DNA of 13,507 nt from an uncultured Pseudoxanthomonas sp. (GTDB lineage: Bacteria; Pseudomonadota; Gammaproteobacteria; Xanthomonadales; Xanthomonadaceae). Made by a program: the position numbers and the translations under genes. Location: positions 1 through 13,507 of the forward strand of contig CAMLGZ010000041.1 of NCBI GenBank assembly GCA_946479745.1. The letters run 5' to 3'. Under the pieces are notes generated by a model that worked only from the letters and a program-made list of their open reading frames with translations, had not been told where the DNA came from and made no database searches. Shown piece after piece: positions 6,668-13,507 of this stretch; the first letter of the stretch is position 1, and the number at the start of each line of letters is the position of its first letter.

Positions 6668-6694
6668 GTGAGAATGGCGTGAGTATCGAGTGAG
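6668..6694. promoter_or_regulatory. Three GTGAG direct repeats with 11-bp period over the kinase promoter
   Basis: GTGAG occurs at 6668, 6679 and 6690, each followed by any base and then A, exactly one helical turn apart. A weaker GTGAC begins at 6704. OmpR/PhoB-family regulators are known to bind head-to-tail repeats of about 11 bp, so this is a natural candidate site for such a protein, possibly the one encoded at 4412-5125. The repeats lie over the spacer, the -10 and the predicted start site of the kinase promoter, a placement that usually represses. Confidence 0.5.
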
Positions 6695-6710
6695 AACGTG
6701 CGCGTGACAA
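6682..6710 (-). promoter_or_regulatory. Promoter of the histidine kinase gene
   Basis: On the minus strand TTGTCA (6710-6705) is a five-of-six -35. It is followed after exactly 17 bases by GATACT (6687-6682), a four-of-six -10. Transcription would start near 6675, giving a leader of about 97 bases. Confidence 0.55.
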
Positions 6711-6919
6711 CCGAAGCGCCCGCGCCGTACTTTCGACCACGGCCCAAGGCGATGATCCATCGGAACACGCCACACGAAAGCCAGACAGTTGCCCAAGGCG
6801 GGGGCGGGTCTCAAAAAAACTGCAAACGATGCTGCGGCAACGTCCGGTTCGATCCGGGCGTTCATGGCCGACGGGCGTCCTTTGCTCCTGAAAAAACTAT
6901 CTGGTGAGAGAGGGGTCGG

Positions 6920-9900
6920 ATGAACAAGGTATTCAGTCTGGTATGGAGCCGGTCCAAGCAAGCGCTGGTGGTCGCGTCCGAGCTGGCATCGGCGCAGGGC
7001 GGGAAGGGGGGGCGGGCGCGTTTGCGCGATGCCACTGTGGGCGCAGTGTTGCTGGGCTGCGGTATCGCCATGGCGATGCCTGCGGCTCACGCGGCGGAAC
7101 TGACCATCGAACGCGACGGCGACGTCTGCACCGCGCACGTGGCGGGCCAGACCGAAGCCCGGCAGATCGATTGCGCCTTGTTCGAGCAAGCCAATGTCGG
7201 CATCAACGCGGTGGTCGGCAGCGGCTACTTCCTAGCCGACGGCGTCGGCGACGGCAGCGACGACCCCACGGTTTCCGGCGACGGTGCGCTGGCGGCCGGC
7301 CGCAATAGTTTCGCGGTGAACAACGCCACCACTGCGGTGGGCAGCGAAAGCGCCGCGTTCGGTCTGGGCGCCAGCGCGTTCGGCCAGGGCGCCATGGCGT
7401 TCGGCGACGCCAGCGTCGCGATCGGACAAAGCGCCTATGCCTCCGGCGATGGCCCAGTCATGGGTTTGGGCAACACCGCGATTGGCGCTTCGGCTTCGGC
7501 CGAAGCCGAGCAGGGCGGGACCGCAGTAGGTGCGCTCAGCCTGGCTGCCGGCACTGGTTCCACGGCTATCGGCGGTGATGCGCAGGCCTACGGCGATGGC
7601 AGCCTGGTGGCTGGTTTCGGCAGCGGCGCCAATGGCGAGGCCGGCGTGGCGCTCGGTGCCAATTCGCGCGCCCTTGGCGGCGACTTCGGCGTCGCCATCG
7701 GCGGCTCCAGCTATGCGATCGGCCAAGGCGCCACCAGCGTTGGCGGTCTGGCCTGGGCTGAAGGCGATTACGCGCTGGCATCGGGCTATTACTCCACCGC
7801 CGTGGGCGATGGCAGCATCGCGCTCGGAGGCGGCGTCGGCGTGGATCTGGATGGCGACGGTGTGATCGGTCCCGGCGAGGCCACCCTTGCGGCGGGTTCT
7901 CATGCCGCCGCGCTTGGCTATCAGGCCGCGGCTCTCGGCGACGGCGCACTGGCACTCGGCGACCAGGCGCAGGCCTTGCAGCTCAACGCCACCGCCGTAG
8001 GCGCCATGAGCGTGGCGGCAGGCGAATCCAGCACTGCTACCGGCGCCAACAGTGTCTCCAACGGTGTGGAGAGCAGCGCCTATGGCGCCAACAGCTATGC
8101 CGACGCCGATTACTCGACGGCCATCGGCAGCGGCAGTCTGGCCCTGGGCAGCGGTTCGACCGCAGTCGGCACCGGCGCCAACGCACTGGGCAACGAGAGC
8201 GTGGCCAGCGGTTACGGCAGCGTGGCGATGGGTGAATGGTCCATCGCCCAAGGCAGCAGCAGCCAGGCACTGGGCGATGCCTCTATCGCGATCGGCGTGC
8301 AGAGCCTGGCCAGCGGTACCGATAGCATCGGCATCGGTGCGGGCAGCCAGGCGGGCGACTTCGGCACCGCCGTTGGCTCGCTGAGCAATGCCACCGGCTA
8401 CGGCGCCAGCGCTTTCGGCGACAACGCTTGGGCGACGAACGATTTCTCTTTGGCTATGGGCGCCAATTCCACCTCGCTGGGTGTGGGTGGTATCGCCATT
8501 GGCACAGACAGTTACGTCGGCGCCAATGCCAGGCACGGTATCGCCATTGGCAATCTGGTGTCGGCCGAAGGCAATAATTCAATCGCAATCGGTGGTCTGT
8601 GGACCACCGCGGGCGCCGACGGTGCGATCGCCATCGGCGGCACCAAGGCCTGCACCGCCTTCGCGTGTATCGAGGAGAACACCTTGGCCTGGGGTATCAA
8701 CAGTGTCGCGCTGGGTGCTGGTGCGACGACCCAGGCGGATGGCGCAACCGCGCTGGGTGCCGGTGCGCAGGCCGGGGGAATTGATTCGATCTCAATCGGC
8801 ATGGATTCGAGGGCATGGACCAACAACTCCACCGCCATCGGCGCCCGCACCTATGCGATGGGCGACAACTCGGTCGCGCTCGGTGCCGATTCGGTTACCT
8901 CGCGCGCCAACACGGTGACGGTGGGCAGCGAATGGACCGGCATGACGCGCCAGATCACCGGCGTGGCGGATGGCACCGAAGCCAACGATGCAGTGAATGT
9001 GGCGCAGTTGAATGCGGTGGCCGACAGTGTCGGCGACGCCAACGACTATCTCTCGGTCAACGGCTTGGGCGACGGAACCGATGCGGCCATCGCCGAGGGC
9101 GAGAACGCCAGCGCGGTGGGCGCCAATGCGGTAGCTATCGGCACTGAGAGCAGCGCACTCGGTTACCAGAGCAATGCCGTCGGCGACTACTCGACCGCGA
9201 TAGGCGGCAGCAGCCTGGCTTTAGGCGCGGGGTCGTCGGCGCTTGGCACCGGCGCCAGCGCCATCGGCGACTACAGCAGCGCCAATGGCTATGGCGCGAT
9301 TGCTGAAGGTTCCAACAGCAATGCGTTCGGCGCCAACGCAGCGGCGATCGGCAACTCGAGCTTCGCCGGCGGCGATAGCGCGCAGGCCAATGGCGGCGGC
9401 AGCGTGGCCTTGGGCGCCAGCAGTATCGCCAACGGTTCCAACGGCGTTTCCATCGGTGCTGGCAGCGAGTCGAATGGCTTCTTCTCCATGGCCATCGGCG
9501 GCTCGGCGCTGGCCGACGCTCCGTTCTCGACGGCTATCGGCGCAATGGCTACCGCGGCGTCATGGCAAAGCACGGCGATGGGTTCGGGTTCCGCGGCGCT
9601 GGGTTGGGTTTCCACGGCTGTGGGCGCCGGTTCCACCGCGGGCGATGGCGGCGTGGCGATCGGCGCCGGCGCAACGTCGGGCTACTGGTCTTACGACGAG
9701 AGCACCGGAGAGACCACGTTCGTCGGTACCTCCGGGACCGCGGTCGGCGAGAATGCCTCGGCCTCCGGCATGTTCAGTACCGCCCTGGGCGGATTCTCCG
9801 AGGGCTCTTCCACATCGGCGCGGGCGACCGGGCTGTACAGCACTGCACTCGGCGCAGGCGCCTATGCCGGCTCTCTGGACGGGATGGTGCCGGGCGACCA

Positions 9901-11335
9901 CACCACTGCGGTCGGCGCCGAAAGCTGGGCGGTCGGCGAATCCGCCACCTCGCTGGGCTTCAATAGCTACGCACAAGCCGCCAACGCCACGGTGATCGGT
10001 GCGAATGCCTGGACGACAGTGGATGCGGACAACAGCGTCGCGCTCGGCGAAGGTTCGCTGGCCGACCGCGCGAATACCGTGTCGGTGGGCGCAGCGCAGG
10101 ACTGGACCGATGCCGGCGGCACCGTGCATGCGGCCATCGACCGTCAGATCACCAACGTCGCCGCCGGCACCGAGGCCACCGATGCGGTGAACCTGGCGCA
10201 GTTGAACGAGGTGGCGGACAACCTGGGCGAATTTACCCAGAATGCGGTCGCCTACGACGACGACAGCCACGACAAGCTGACTCTGGAGGGTGCGGACGGC
10301 AGCACCATTTCCAACCTCGCTGCCGGTACTCAGGCCAGCGATGCGGTGAACGTGGAGCAGCTGAACTCGGTCGCCGCGGCTTTCGGCGGCGGCGCGAGCC
10401 TGGGTCCGAACGGCATGCTGATCGCGCCGACCTACACGATCCAGGGCGGCAGCTACGGCAACGTCGGCGATGCGTTCGGCGCCATCGACGGCATGCTCAG
10501 TGGCTTGAGTGGGCGTTTGACCCAGATCGAGCAGACCATGGGAGGCGGCGGCACCGGCGCGCCTACGGGCACCGGCGAGGGTCTGGCCATCGGCACCGGC
10601 AGCAACGCAACCGATACCACCGACACCGCCGTGGGCAATGGCTCCAATGTCGGCGCCGACAACGGCACTGCGGTGGGCAACAACAGCAGCATCGCCGCCA
10701 GCGCCACCGATTCGGTGGCGATAGGCGCCGATGCCAGCGTGACCGCGGCTTCCGGCACCGCCATCGGCCAGGGCGCCACGGTGACCGGCGCAGGCTCGGT
10801 CGCTCTGGGTCAGGGTTCGGTGGCCGATCAGGCCAATACGGTCTCGGTGGGTAGCGCCGGCAACGAGCGTCGCGTCACCAACGTCGCCGCCGGCGTTGCC
10901 GCCACCGATGCGGCCAACGTGGGCCAGATGCAGGCCGGCGATGCCGCAACGCTGGCTTCGGCCAACGACTACACCGACGCTACCGCGACCGAAACGCTGT
11001 CGGCCGCCAACGCCTATACCGACAGTCGCTTCCAGACTTTCGACGACGACTTCACTGCGCTGCGCAACGATGTGGACCATCGTTTCAGCCAGCAGGATCG
11101 CCGCATCGACAAGATGGGCGCGATGAGCTCGGCCATGATGAACATGTCGATCAACGCCGCCGGCAGCCGCAGCCCGCGCGGCCGCGTCGCGGTCGGCGCC
11201 GGTTGGCAGAACGGCGAGAGCGCGTTGTCGGTCGGTTATTCGAAACAGATCGGCACGCGCGCTTCCTTCAGCATCGGCGGCGCCTTCAGCAGCGATGAGA
11301 AATCGGCCGGCGTCGGTTTCGGTCTCGATCTCTGA
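6920..11335 (+). CDS. Trimeric autotransporter adhesin (YadA/Hia-like, type Vc secretion)
   Basis: This 1471-residue outer-membrane adhesin starts with MNKVFSLVWSRSKQALVVAS, a classic extended signal peptide, with cleavage probably near residue 58 (AAHA). The head consists of YadA-type repeats (pattern xAIGxxAxAxG) in three blocks, each ending in a neck of the form NTVSVG...RQITNVAAGTEATDAVNxxQL. Necks lie at about 662-698, 1048-1096 and 1305-1337, with an extra DAVNVEQL connector near 1125. A coiled-coil stalk (about 1338-1410) leads to a YadA-anchor barrel (about 1415-1471; RGRVAVGAGWQ, LSVGYSKQ). Oddities: an EF-hand-like loop at 309-320, a Cys pair at 578/583, another at 70/85, a non-repeat insertion near 919-938 (GYWSYDE, GETTFVG), and a final Leu instead of an aromatic residue. 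AGGGG lies just upstream of the ATG. It probably mediates attachment and biofilm; the ligand is unknown. Confidence 0.95.
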   Translation: MNKVFSLVWSRSKQALVVASELASAQGGKGGRARLRDATVGAVLLGCGIAMAMPAAHAAELTIERDGDVCTAHVAGQTEARQIDCALFEQANVGINAVVGSGYFLADGVGDGSDDPTVSGDGALAAGRNSFAVNNATTAVGSESAAFGLGASAFGQGAMAFGDASVAIGQSAYASGDGPVMGLGNTAIGASASAEAEQGGTAVGALSLAAGTGSTAIGGDAQAYGDGSLVAGFGSGANGEAGVALGANSRALGGDFGVAIGGSSYAIGQGATSVGGLAWAEGDYALASGYYSTAVGDGSIALGGGVGVDLDGDGVIGPGEATLAAGSHAAALGYQAAALGDGALALGDQAQALQLNATAVGAMSVAAGESSTATGANSVSNGVESSAYGANSYADADYSTAIGSGSLALGSGSTAVGTGANALGNESVASGYGSVAMGEWSIAQGSSSQALGDASIAIGVQSLASGTDSIGIGAGSQAGDFGTAVGSLSNATGYGASAFGDNAWATNDFSLAMGANSTSLGVGGIAIGTDSYVGANARHGIAIGNLVSAEGNNSIAIGGLWTTAGADGAIAIGGTKACTAFACIEENTLAWGINSVALGAGATTQADGATALGAGAQAGGIDSISIGMDSRAWTNNSTAIGARTYAMGDNSVALGADSVTSRANTVTVGSEWTGMTRQITGVADGTEANDAVNVAQLNAVADSVGDANDYLSVNGLGDGTDAAIAEGENASAVGANAVAIGTESSALGYQSNAVGDYSTAIGGSSLALGAGSSALGTGASAIGDYSSANGYGAIAEGSNSNAFGANAAAIGNSSFAGGDSAQANGGGSVALGASSIANGSNGVSIGAGSESNGFFSMAIGGSALADAPFSTAIGAMATAASWQSTAMGSGSAALGWVSTAVGAGSTAGDGGVAIGAGATSGYWSYDESTGETTFVGTSGTAVGENASASGMFSTALGGFSEGSSTSARATGLYSTALGAGAYAGSLDGMVPGDHTTAVGAESWAVGESATSLGFNSYAQAANATVIGANAWTTVDADNSVALGEGSLADRANTVSVGAAQDWTDAGGTVHAAIDRQITNVAAGTEATDAVNLAQLNEVADNLGEFTQNAVAYDDDSHDKLTLEGADGSTISNLAAGTQASDAVNVEQLNSVAAAFGGGASLGPNGMLIAPTYTIQGGSYGNVGDAFGAIDGMLSGLSGRLTQIEQTMGGGGTGAPTGTGEGLAIGTGSNATDTTDTAVGNGSNVGADNGTAVGNNSSIAASATDSVAIGADASVTAASGTAIGQGATVTGAGSVALGQGSVADQANTVSVGSAGNERRVTNVAAGVAATDAANVGQMQAGDAATLASANDYTDATATETLSAANAYTDSRFQTFDDDFTALRNDVDHRFSQQDRRIDKMGAMSSAMMNMSINAAGSRSPRGRVAVGAGWQNGESALSVGYSKQIGTRASFSIGGAFSSDEKSAGVGFGLDL
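7844..7879 (+). other. EF-hand-like calcium loop inserted in the adhesin head
   Basis: Residues 309-320 read DLDGDGVIGPGE, matching the canonical 12-residue loop with Asp at 1, 3 and 5, Gly at 6, Ile at 8 and Glu at 12. It interrupts the regular head repeats between an ALGGG turn and the next AAGSHAAALG repeat. Calcium binding is inferred from the motif only. Confidence 0.65.
8108..9295 (+). repeat. Internal duplication between head blocks 1 and 2 of the adhesin
   Basis: The segment at 8108-8218 (from DYSTAIGSGSLALG to GYG) recurs at 9185-9295 (from DYSTAIGGSSLALG to GYG), 359 codons later. By eye about 26 of 37 residues agree, while third-codon positions have diverged. This indicates an old in-frame duplication of a head module. 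Confidence 0.6.
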
Positions 11336-11361
11336 TTCCCGGCTTCTTCTATCCCATGCAT

Positions 11362-11388
11362 GGCGGGCCGTCGCAAACGACGCCCGCC
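11362..11388 (+). terminator. Hairpin between the adhesin and protease genes
   Basis: GGCGGG (11362-11367) plus CGTCG (11369-11373) pair with CGACG (11378-11382) plus CCCGCC (11383-11388) around CAAA, with one bulged C. There is no T-run, and the protease ATG follows 29 bases later. It may be a partial terminator, a processing site or an RNA stabiliser within a two-gene transcript. Confidence 0.4.
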
Positions 11389-11417
11389 CATCACCCTGAT
11401 CCTTCGGAGAAATACCC

Positions 11418-13295
11418 ATGAAGAACAAGCGCAATCTCACCGCCAGCATTCTCGCCGTTTCGGTCATCGCCGCGGTCACCGCCTATGCGGCCAGCAACAG
11501 TGGCGCCGTGGGCGTCGGCTTCGGCGCTGCCGCCAGCAGCTCGGCCGGCATTCCGACGCGTGCGGCAGTCGCGCAAACCGGCAGGAAAAACCTGTTGTCC
11601 GCCGCGCCGGCGCAAACTGGCTTCGAGCGATTCATCGTCAAGTACAAGGACGGCAGCGCCGCCAGGCTCAACCGCAGCACTTTGATCGGCAACCTCACCG
11701 CCGCCGGAGTCAGGGCCGGCGTGGTCACTTCCTCGGCGAGCAGGGGCGCGCCTGCGGCCATGGGCTTCAGCCATGTGCGCATGCTGGGCATCGGCGCCGA
11801 CCTGGTGCGCGCTTCGCGCCGTTTGACTCCGGCCGAGAGCAGGGCGTTGCTGACCCAACTGCGCGCCGACCCTAACGTGGTCTACGCGCAGCCGGACTAC
11901 CTCAAGCAGCGCCTGGACTTCATTCCCGACGACACCCGTTTCGACCTGCAGTGGGACTTCACCGATCCGACGGTAGGCATCGGCGCGCCCAAGGCCTGGG
12001 ACAGCTCCAGTGGCGGCGGCGTGGTGGTGGCGGTGCTGGACACCGGGTACGTCGATCACGCCGATCTGGACGGCAACGTCGTGCCGGGCTATGACTTCAT
12101 CATCGACACCACGGTCGCCGGCGATGGCGACGGGCGCGATGCCGATGCGCACGATCCCGGCGACTGGGAAGGCGGCGGCAGCAGCTCCTGGCACGGTACG
12201 CACGTCGCCGGCACGGTCGCAGCGGTGACCAACAACGCCAAGGGCGTGGCCGGCGTAGCCTACGGCGCCAAGATGATGCCGGTGCGCGTGCTCGGCCACG
12301 GCGGCGGTTACACCTCCGACATCGCCGACGCCATCACCTGGGCTTCCGGCGGCACCGTCGCCGGGGTGGCCAGCCTGGATCCAGCCAATGTGGCCGATGT
12401 GATCAACATGAGCCTGGGCGGTTACGGCGCATGCAGCGATGATCCGGTGACCCAGGCCGCGGTCGATGGCGCGATCAGCCGCGGCACCACGATCGTGGTG
12501 GCGGCCGGCAACGACAACGACGATGCCGCTTTCCATTCACCGGCCAGTTGCAAGGGCGTGATAGCGGTCGGCGCCAGCGGCGTCGATGGCGGCCGTTCCT
12601 ACTTCTCCAACTATGGCCCGACCGTCGCTCTGTCCGCGCCGGGCGGCAATGCCACCAGCGGTTCCGATCCGGACAACCGTTGGATCTGGTCGACCGGCAA
12701 CAGCGGCACCACCACGCCGGTCGCCAGTCCCGCGGGCGACGTGCTGATGGGCTACATCGGTACTTCGCAAGCCAGCCCGCACGTGGCCGGCACGGTCGCA
12801 CTGATGCAGGCCGCCCGCGTCGCCGCGGGCAAGGCGGTACTGACCCCGGCGGAGGTGAAGACCATGCTGCGCAACACCGTCAAGCCGTACACGGTGACGC
12901 CGCCGCTCGGCAAGCCGCAGGGCCCGGGCATCCTCGATGCGGCCGCTGCGGTCTTTGCGGCGACCCAGGACATTCCGGCCGATACCAGCACCCTGCTGGC
13001 CAATCGCGTGGTGCTCGCAGGCCAGGGCGGCACGGCCGGCGAAGCGCTGGTGTACAAGCTCGTGGTGCCGGCGGGCAAGACCAGCGTCAATCTGCGCACT
13101 TATGGCGGCACCGGCGATGTCTCGCTGTATGTGGCCCGCGACCGCATCCCGACCGCGTCCAACTACGACCGCAAGTCGGTCAAGTCGGGCAACAGCGAAA
13201 CCGTGGTGATCACCAGCCCGGCCGCCGGCACCTACTACATGACGGTGGTCGGCGAAACCGCATTCGCCAATGTGTCGGTGCTCGCTTTGTACTAA
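11418..13295 (+). CDS. Secreted subtilisin-family serine protease (S8) with propeptide and PPC domain
   Basis: This 625-residue extracellular endopeptidase begins with a Sec signal peptide (hydrophobic about 8-24, AYAA). A Gly/Ala/Ser-rich linker leads to an I9-like propeptide (about 70-162; RFIVKYKDGS to NVVYAQPDY) that folds and inhibits the enzyme until cleaved. The catalytic domain (about 172-515) shows Asp208 in VAVLDTGYVDH, His259 in WHGTHVAGTVAA, oxyanion Asn365 in VAAGNDND and Ser450 in GTSQASPHVAGT (Gln where Met is common). A C-terminal PPC domain (about 525-625; GGTGDVSLYV, SPAAGTYYMTV) is usually removed after secretion. The family is normally exported by type II secretion in xanthomonads. 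GGAG lies 12 bases before the ATG. It follows the adhesin by 82 bases with no clear promoter, so co-transcription is likely. Substrate is unknown; nutrition, virulence or adhesin trimming are possible. Confidence 0.93.
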   Translation: MKNKRNLTASILAVSVIAAVTAYAASNSGAVGVGFGAAASSSAGIPTRAAVAQTGRKNLLSAAPAQTGFERFIVKYKDGSAARLNRSTLIGNLTAAGVRAGVVTSSASRGAPAAMGFSHVRMLGIGADLVRASRRLTPAESRALLTQLRADPNVVYAQPDYLKQRLDFIPDDTRFDLQWDFTDPTVGIGAPKAWDSSSGGGVVVAVLDTGYVDHADLDGNVVPGYDFIIDTTVAGDGDGRDADAHDPGDWEGGGSSSWHGTHVAGTVAAVTNNAKGVAGVAYGAKMMPVRVLGHGGGYTSDIADAITWASGGTVAGVASLDPANVADVINMSLGGYGACSDDPVTQAAVDGAISRGTTIVVAAGNDNDDAAFHSPASCKGVIAVGASGVDGGRSYFSNYGPTVALSAPGGNATSGSDPDNRWIWSTGNSGTTTPVASPAGDVLMGYIGTSQASPHVAGTVALMQAARVAAGKAVLTPAEVKTMLRNTVKPYTVTPPLGKPQGPGILDAAAAVFAATQDIPADTSTLLANRVVLAGQGGTAGEALVYKLVVPAGKTSVNLRTYGGTGDVSLYVARDRIPTASNYDRKSVKSGNSETVVITSPAAGTYYMTVVGETAFANVSVLALY

Positions 13296-13303
13296 GGGAA
13301 ACG

Positions 13304-13335
13304 CGCAAGGAACGGGAACGATTCCGTTCCTTGCG
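13304..13335 (+). terminator. Long hairpin downstream of the protease, without T-run
   Basis: CGCAAGGAACGG (13304-13315) pairs perfectly with CCGTTCCTTGCG (13324-13335) over an eight-base loop. No T-run follows, and a true terminator begins ten bases later. It probably protects the 3' end or slows RNA polymerase. Confidence 0.55.
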
Positions 13336-13344
13336 ATCCGATAC

Positions 13345-13374
13345 GCGTCCGGGATATCCCGGACGCTTTTTTTT
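13345..13374 (+). terminator. Rho-independent terminator of the protease transcript
   Basis: GCGTCCGGG (13345-13353) pairs with CCCGGACGC (13358-13366) around ATAT, followed directly by eight Ts (13367-13374). This is a textbook intrinsic terminator 50 bases after the stop codon. Confidence 0.9.
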
Positions 13375-13507
13375 GCGGAAAATTCCGCTGCGCGTCTTCT
13401 GTAGGAGCGACGCCACTACCCCACCCCGGCGCGGGGGGGTGGAAGATTGCTTAACGCAATTACTCGCAACAACATCAACATTGATTTCAAAAGCACAAGC
13501 TGACGAT
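13375..13507. repeat. Non-coding tail with REP-like element and GC hairpin
   Basis: TGTAGGAGCGACGC (13400-13413) looks like the core of the REP elements common in pseudomonad and xanthomonad intergenic DNA, but the expected complementary half is missing, so it is partial or decayed. A hairpin CCACCCC...GGGGTGG spans about 13421-13442. GCGGAA/TTCCGC (13375-13388) is a small inverted repeat. After 13443 the sequence turns AT-rich, with no gene or clear promoter before the window ends. Confidence 0.4.

Larger units (their letters stand above)
6579..6919. other. Divergent intergenic region, kinase / adhesin
   Basis: These 341 bases carry no convincing gene. The left part holds the kinase promoter, the GTGAG repeats and a 12-base palindrome (CGGACGCGTCCG, 6615-6626) in the kinase leader. 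The right part, before the adhesin, has an A-run (6812-6818) and a weak AACTAT hexamer (6895-6900), but no confident promoter. A good ribosome site (GAGAGGGG) precedes the adhesin ATG. Confidence 0.6.

Noticed and set aside
6848..6862. GGTTCGATCC resembling a tRNA T-arm
   Set aside because: The loop is one base short and no D-arm, anticodon arm or acceptor stem can be built around it.
6871..6888. GGGCG...TTTGCT resembling a sigma-54 promoter before the adhesin
   Set aside because: The GG and GC elements are one base off the required spacing and the -24 element is poor.
6904..6908. A further GTGAG just before the adhesin start
   Set aside because: It is a single copy inside the purine-rich ribosome-binding stretch, with no phased partner.
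7300..10850. Repetitive DNA that might suggest a CRISPR or satellite array
   Set aside because: The repetition is protein-level (head repeats every 14-16 residues), with no conserved DNA repeat plus unique spacer pattern.
7232..11479. Long minus-strand frames (434 and 639 residues) opposite the adhesin
   Set aside because: They arise from the repetitive Gly/Ala/Ser codons of the adhesin; they show no domain structure and no credible start signals.

Overview
The window is high-GC and gene-dense. It reads as chromosome of a gammaproteobacterium of the Xanthomonadales (Xanthomonas/Lysobacter/Rhodanobacter-like). The main clues are the metX-like/metB/homoserine dehydrogenase gene order, a phytase-like lipoprotein of xanthomonad type, the TAGAAT-type -10 box and the T2SS-type secreted subtilase. 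This placement is inference from remembered gene content; no search was run.

Layout. (1) 1-653, minus strand: 5' part of a lipoprotein with a beta-propeller phytase/NHL-like domain, running off the left edge. (2) 654-963: a divergent control region with a perfect 9-bp-arm inverted repeat, a TTGACA promoter and a SAM-I (S-box) riboswitch. (3) 964-4327, plus strand: three genes chained by ATGA overlaps (homoserine O-acyltransferase, cystathionine gamma-synthase, monofunctional homoserine dehydrogenase). They make homoserine from aspartate semialdehyde, acylate it, and condense it with cysteine to cystathionine, with SAM feedback at the leader. (4) 4398-6578: an OmpR/PhoB-type response regulator on the plus strand, with a tiny overlapping upstream ORF. 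It converges on a membrane histidine kinase on the minus strand across a hairpin-containing gap of 46 bases. (5) 6579-6919: divergent intergenic region. Three GTGAG repeats with an exact 11-bp period lie on top of a good minus-strand promoter for the kinase. (6) 6920-11335: a 1471-residue trimeric autotransporter adhesin. It has an extended signal peptide, three YadA-type head blocks with neck motifs, a coiled-coil stalk and a beta-barrel anchor. (7) 11418-13295: a secreted subtilisin-family protease with a propeptide and a PPC domain, followed by a hairpin and a strong rho-independent terminator. (8) 13375-13507: non-coding sequence with a REP-like element.

The most notable signals outside routine annotation are a canonical EF-hand calcium loop spliced into the adhesin head, a Cys pair in another head insertion, the helical-turn-phased repeats over the kinase promoter, the stacking of an inverted repeat on the riboswitch promoter, and the five-codon ORF coupled to the response regulator start. 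The adhesin-protease pair looks like one surface/secretion module. No mobile element, CRISPR array, tRNA or rRNA was seen.
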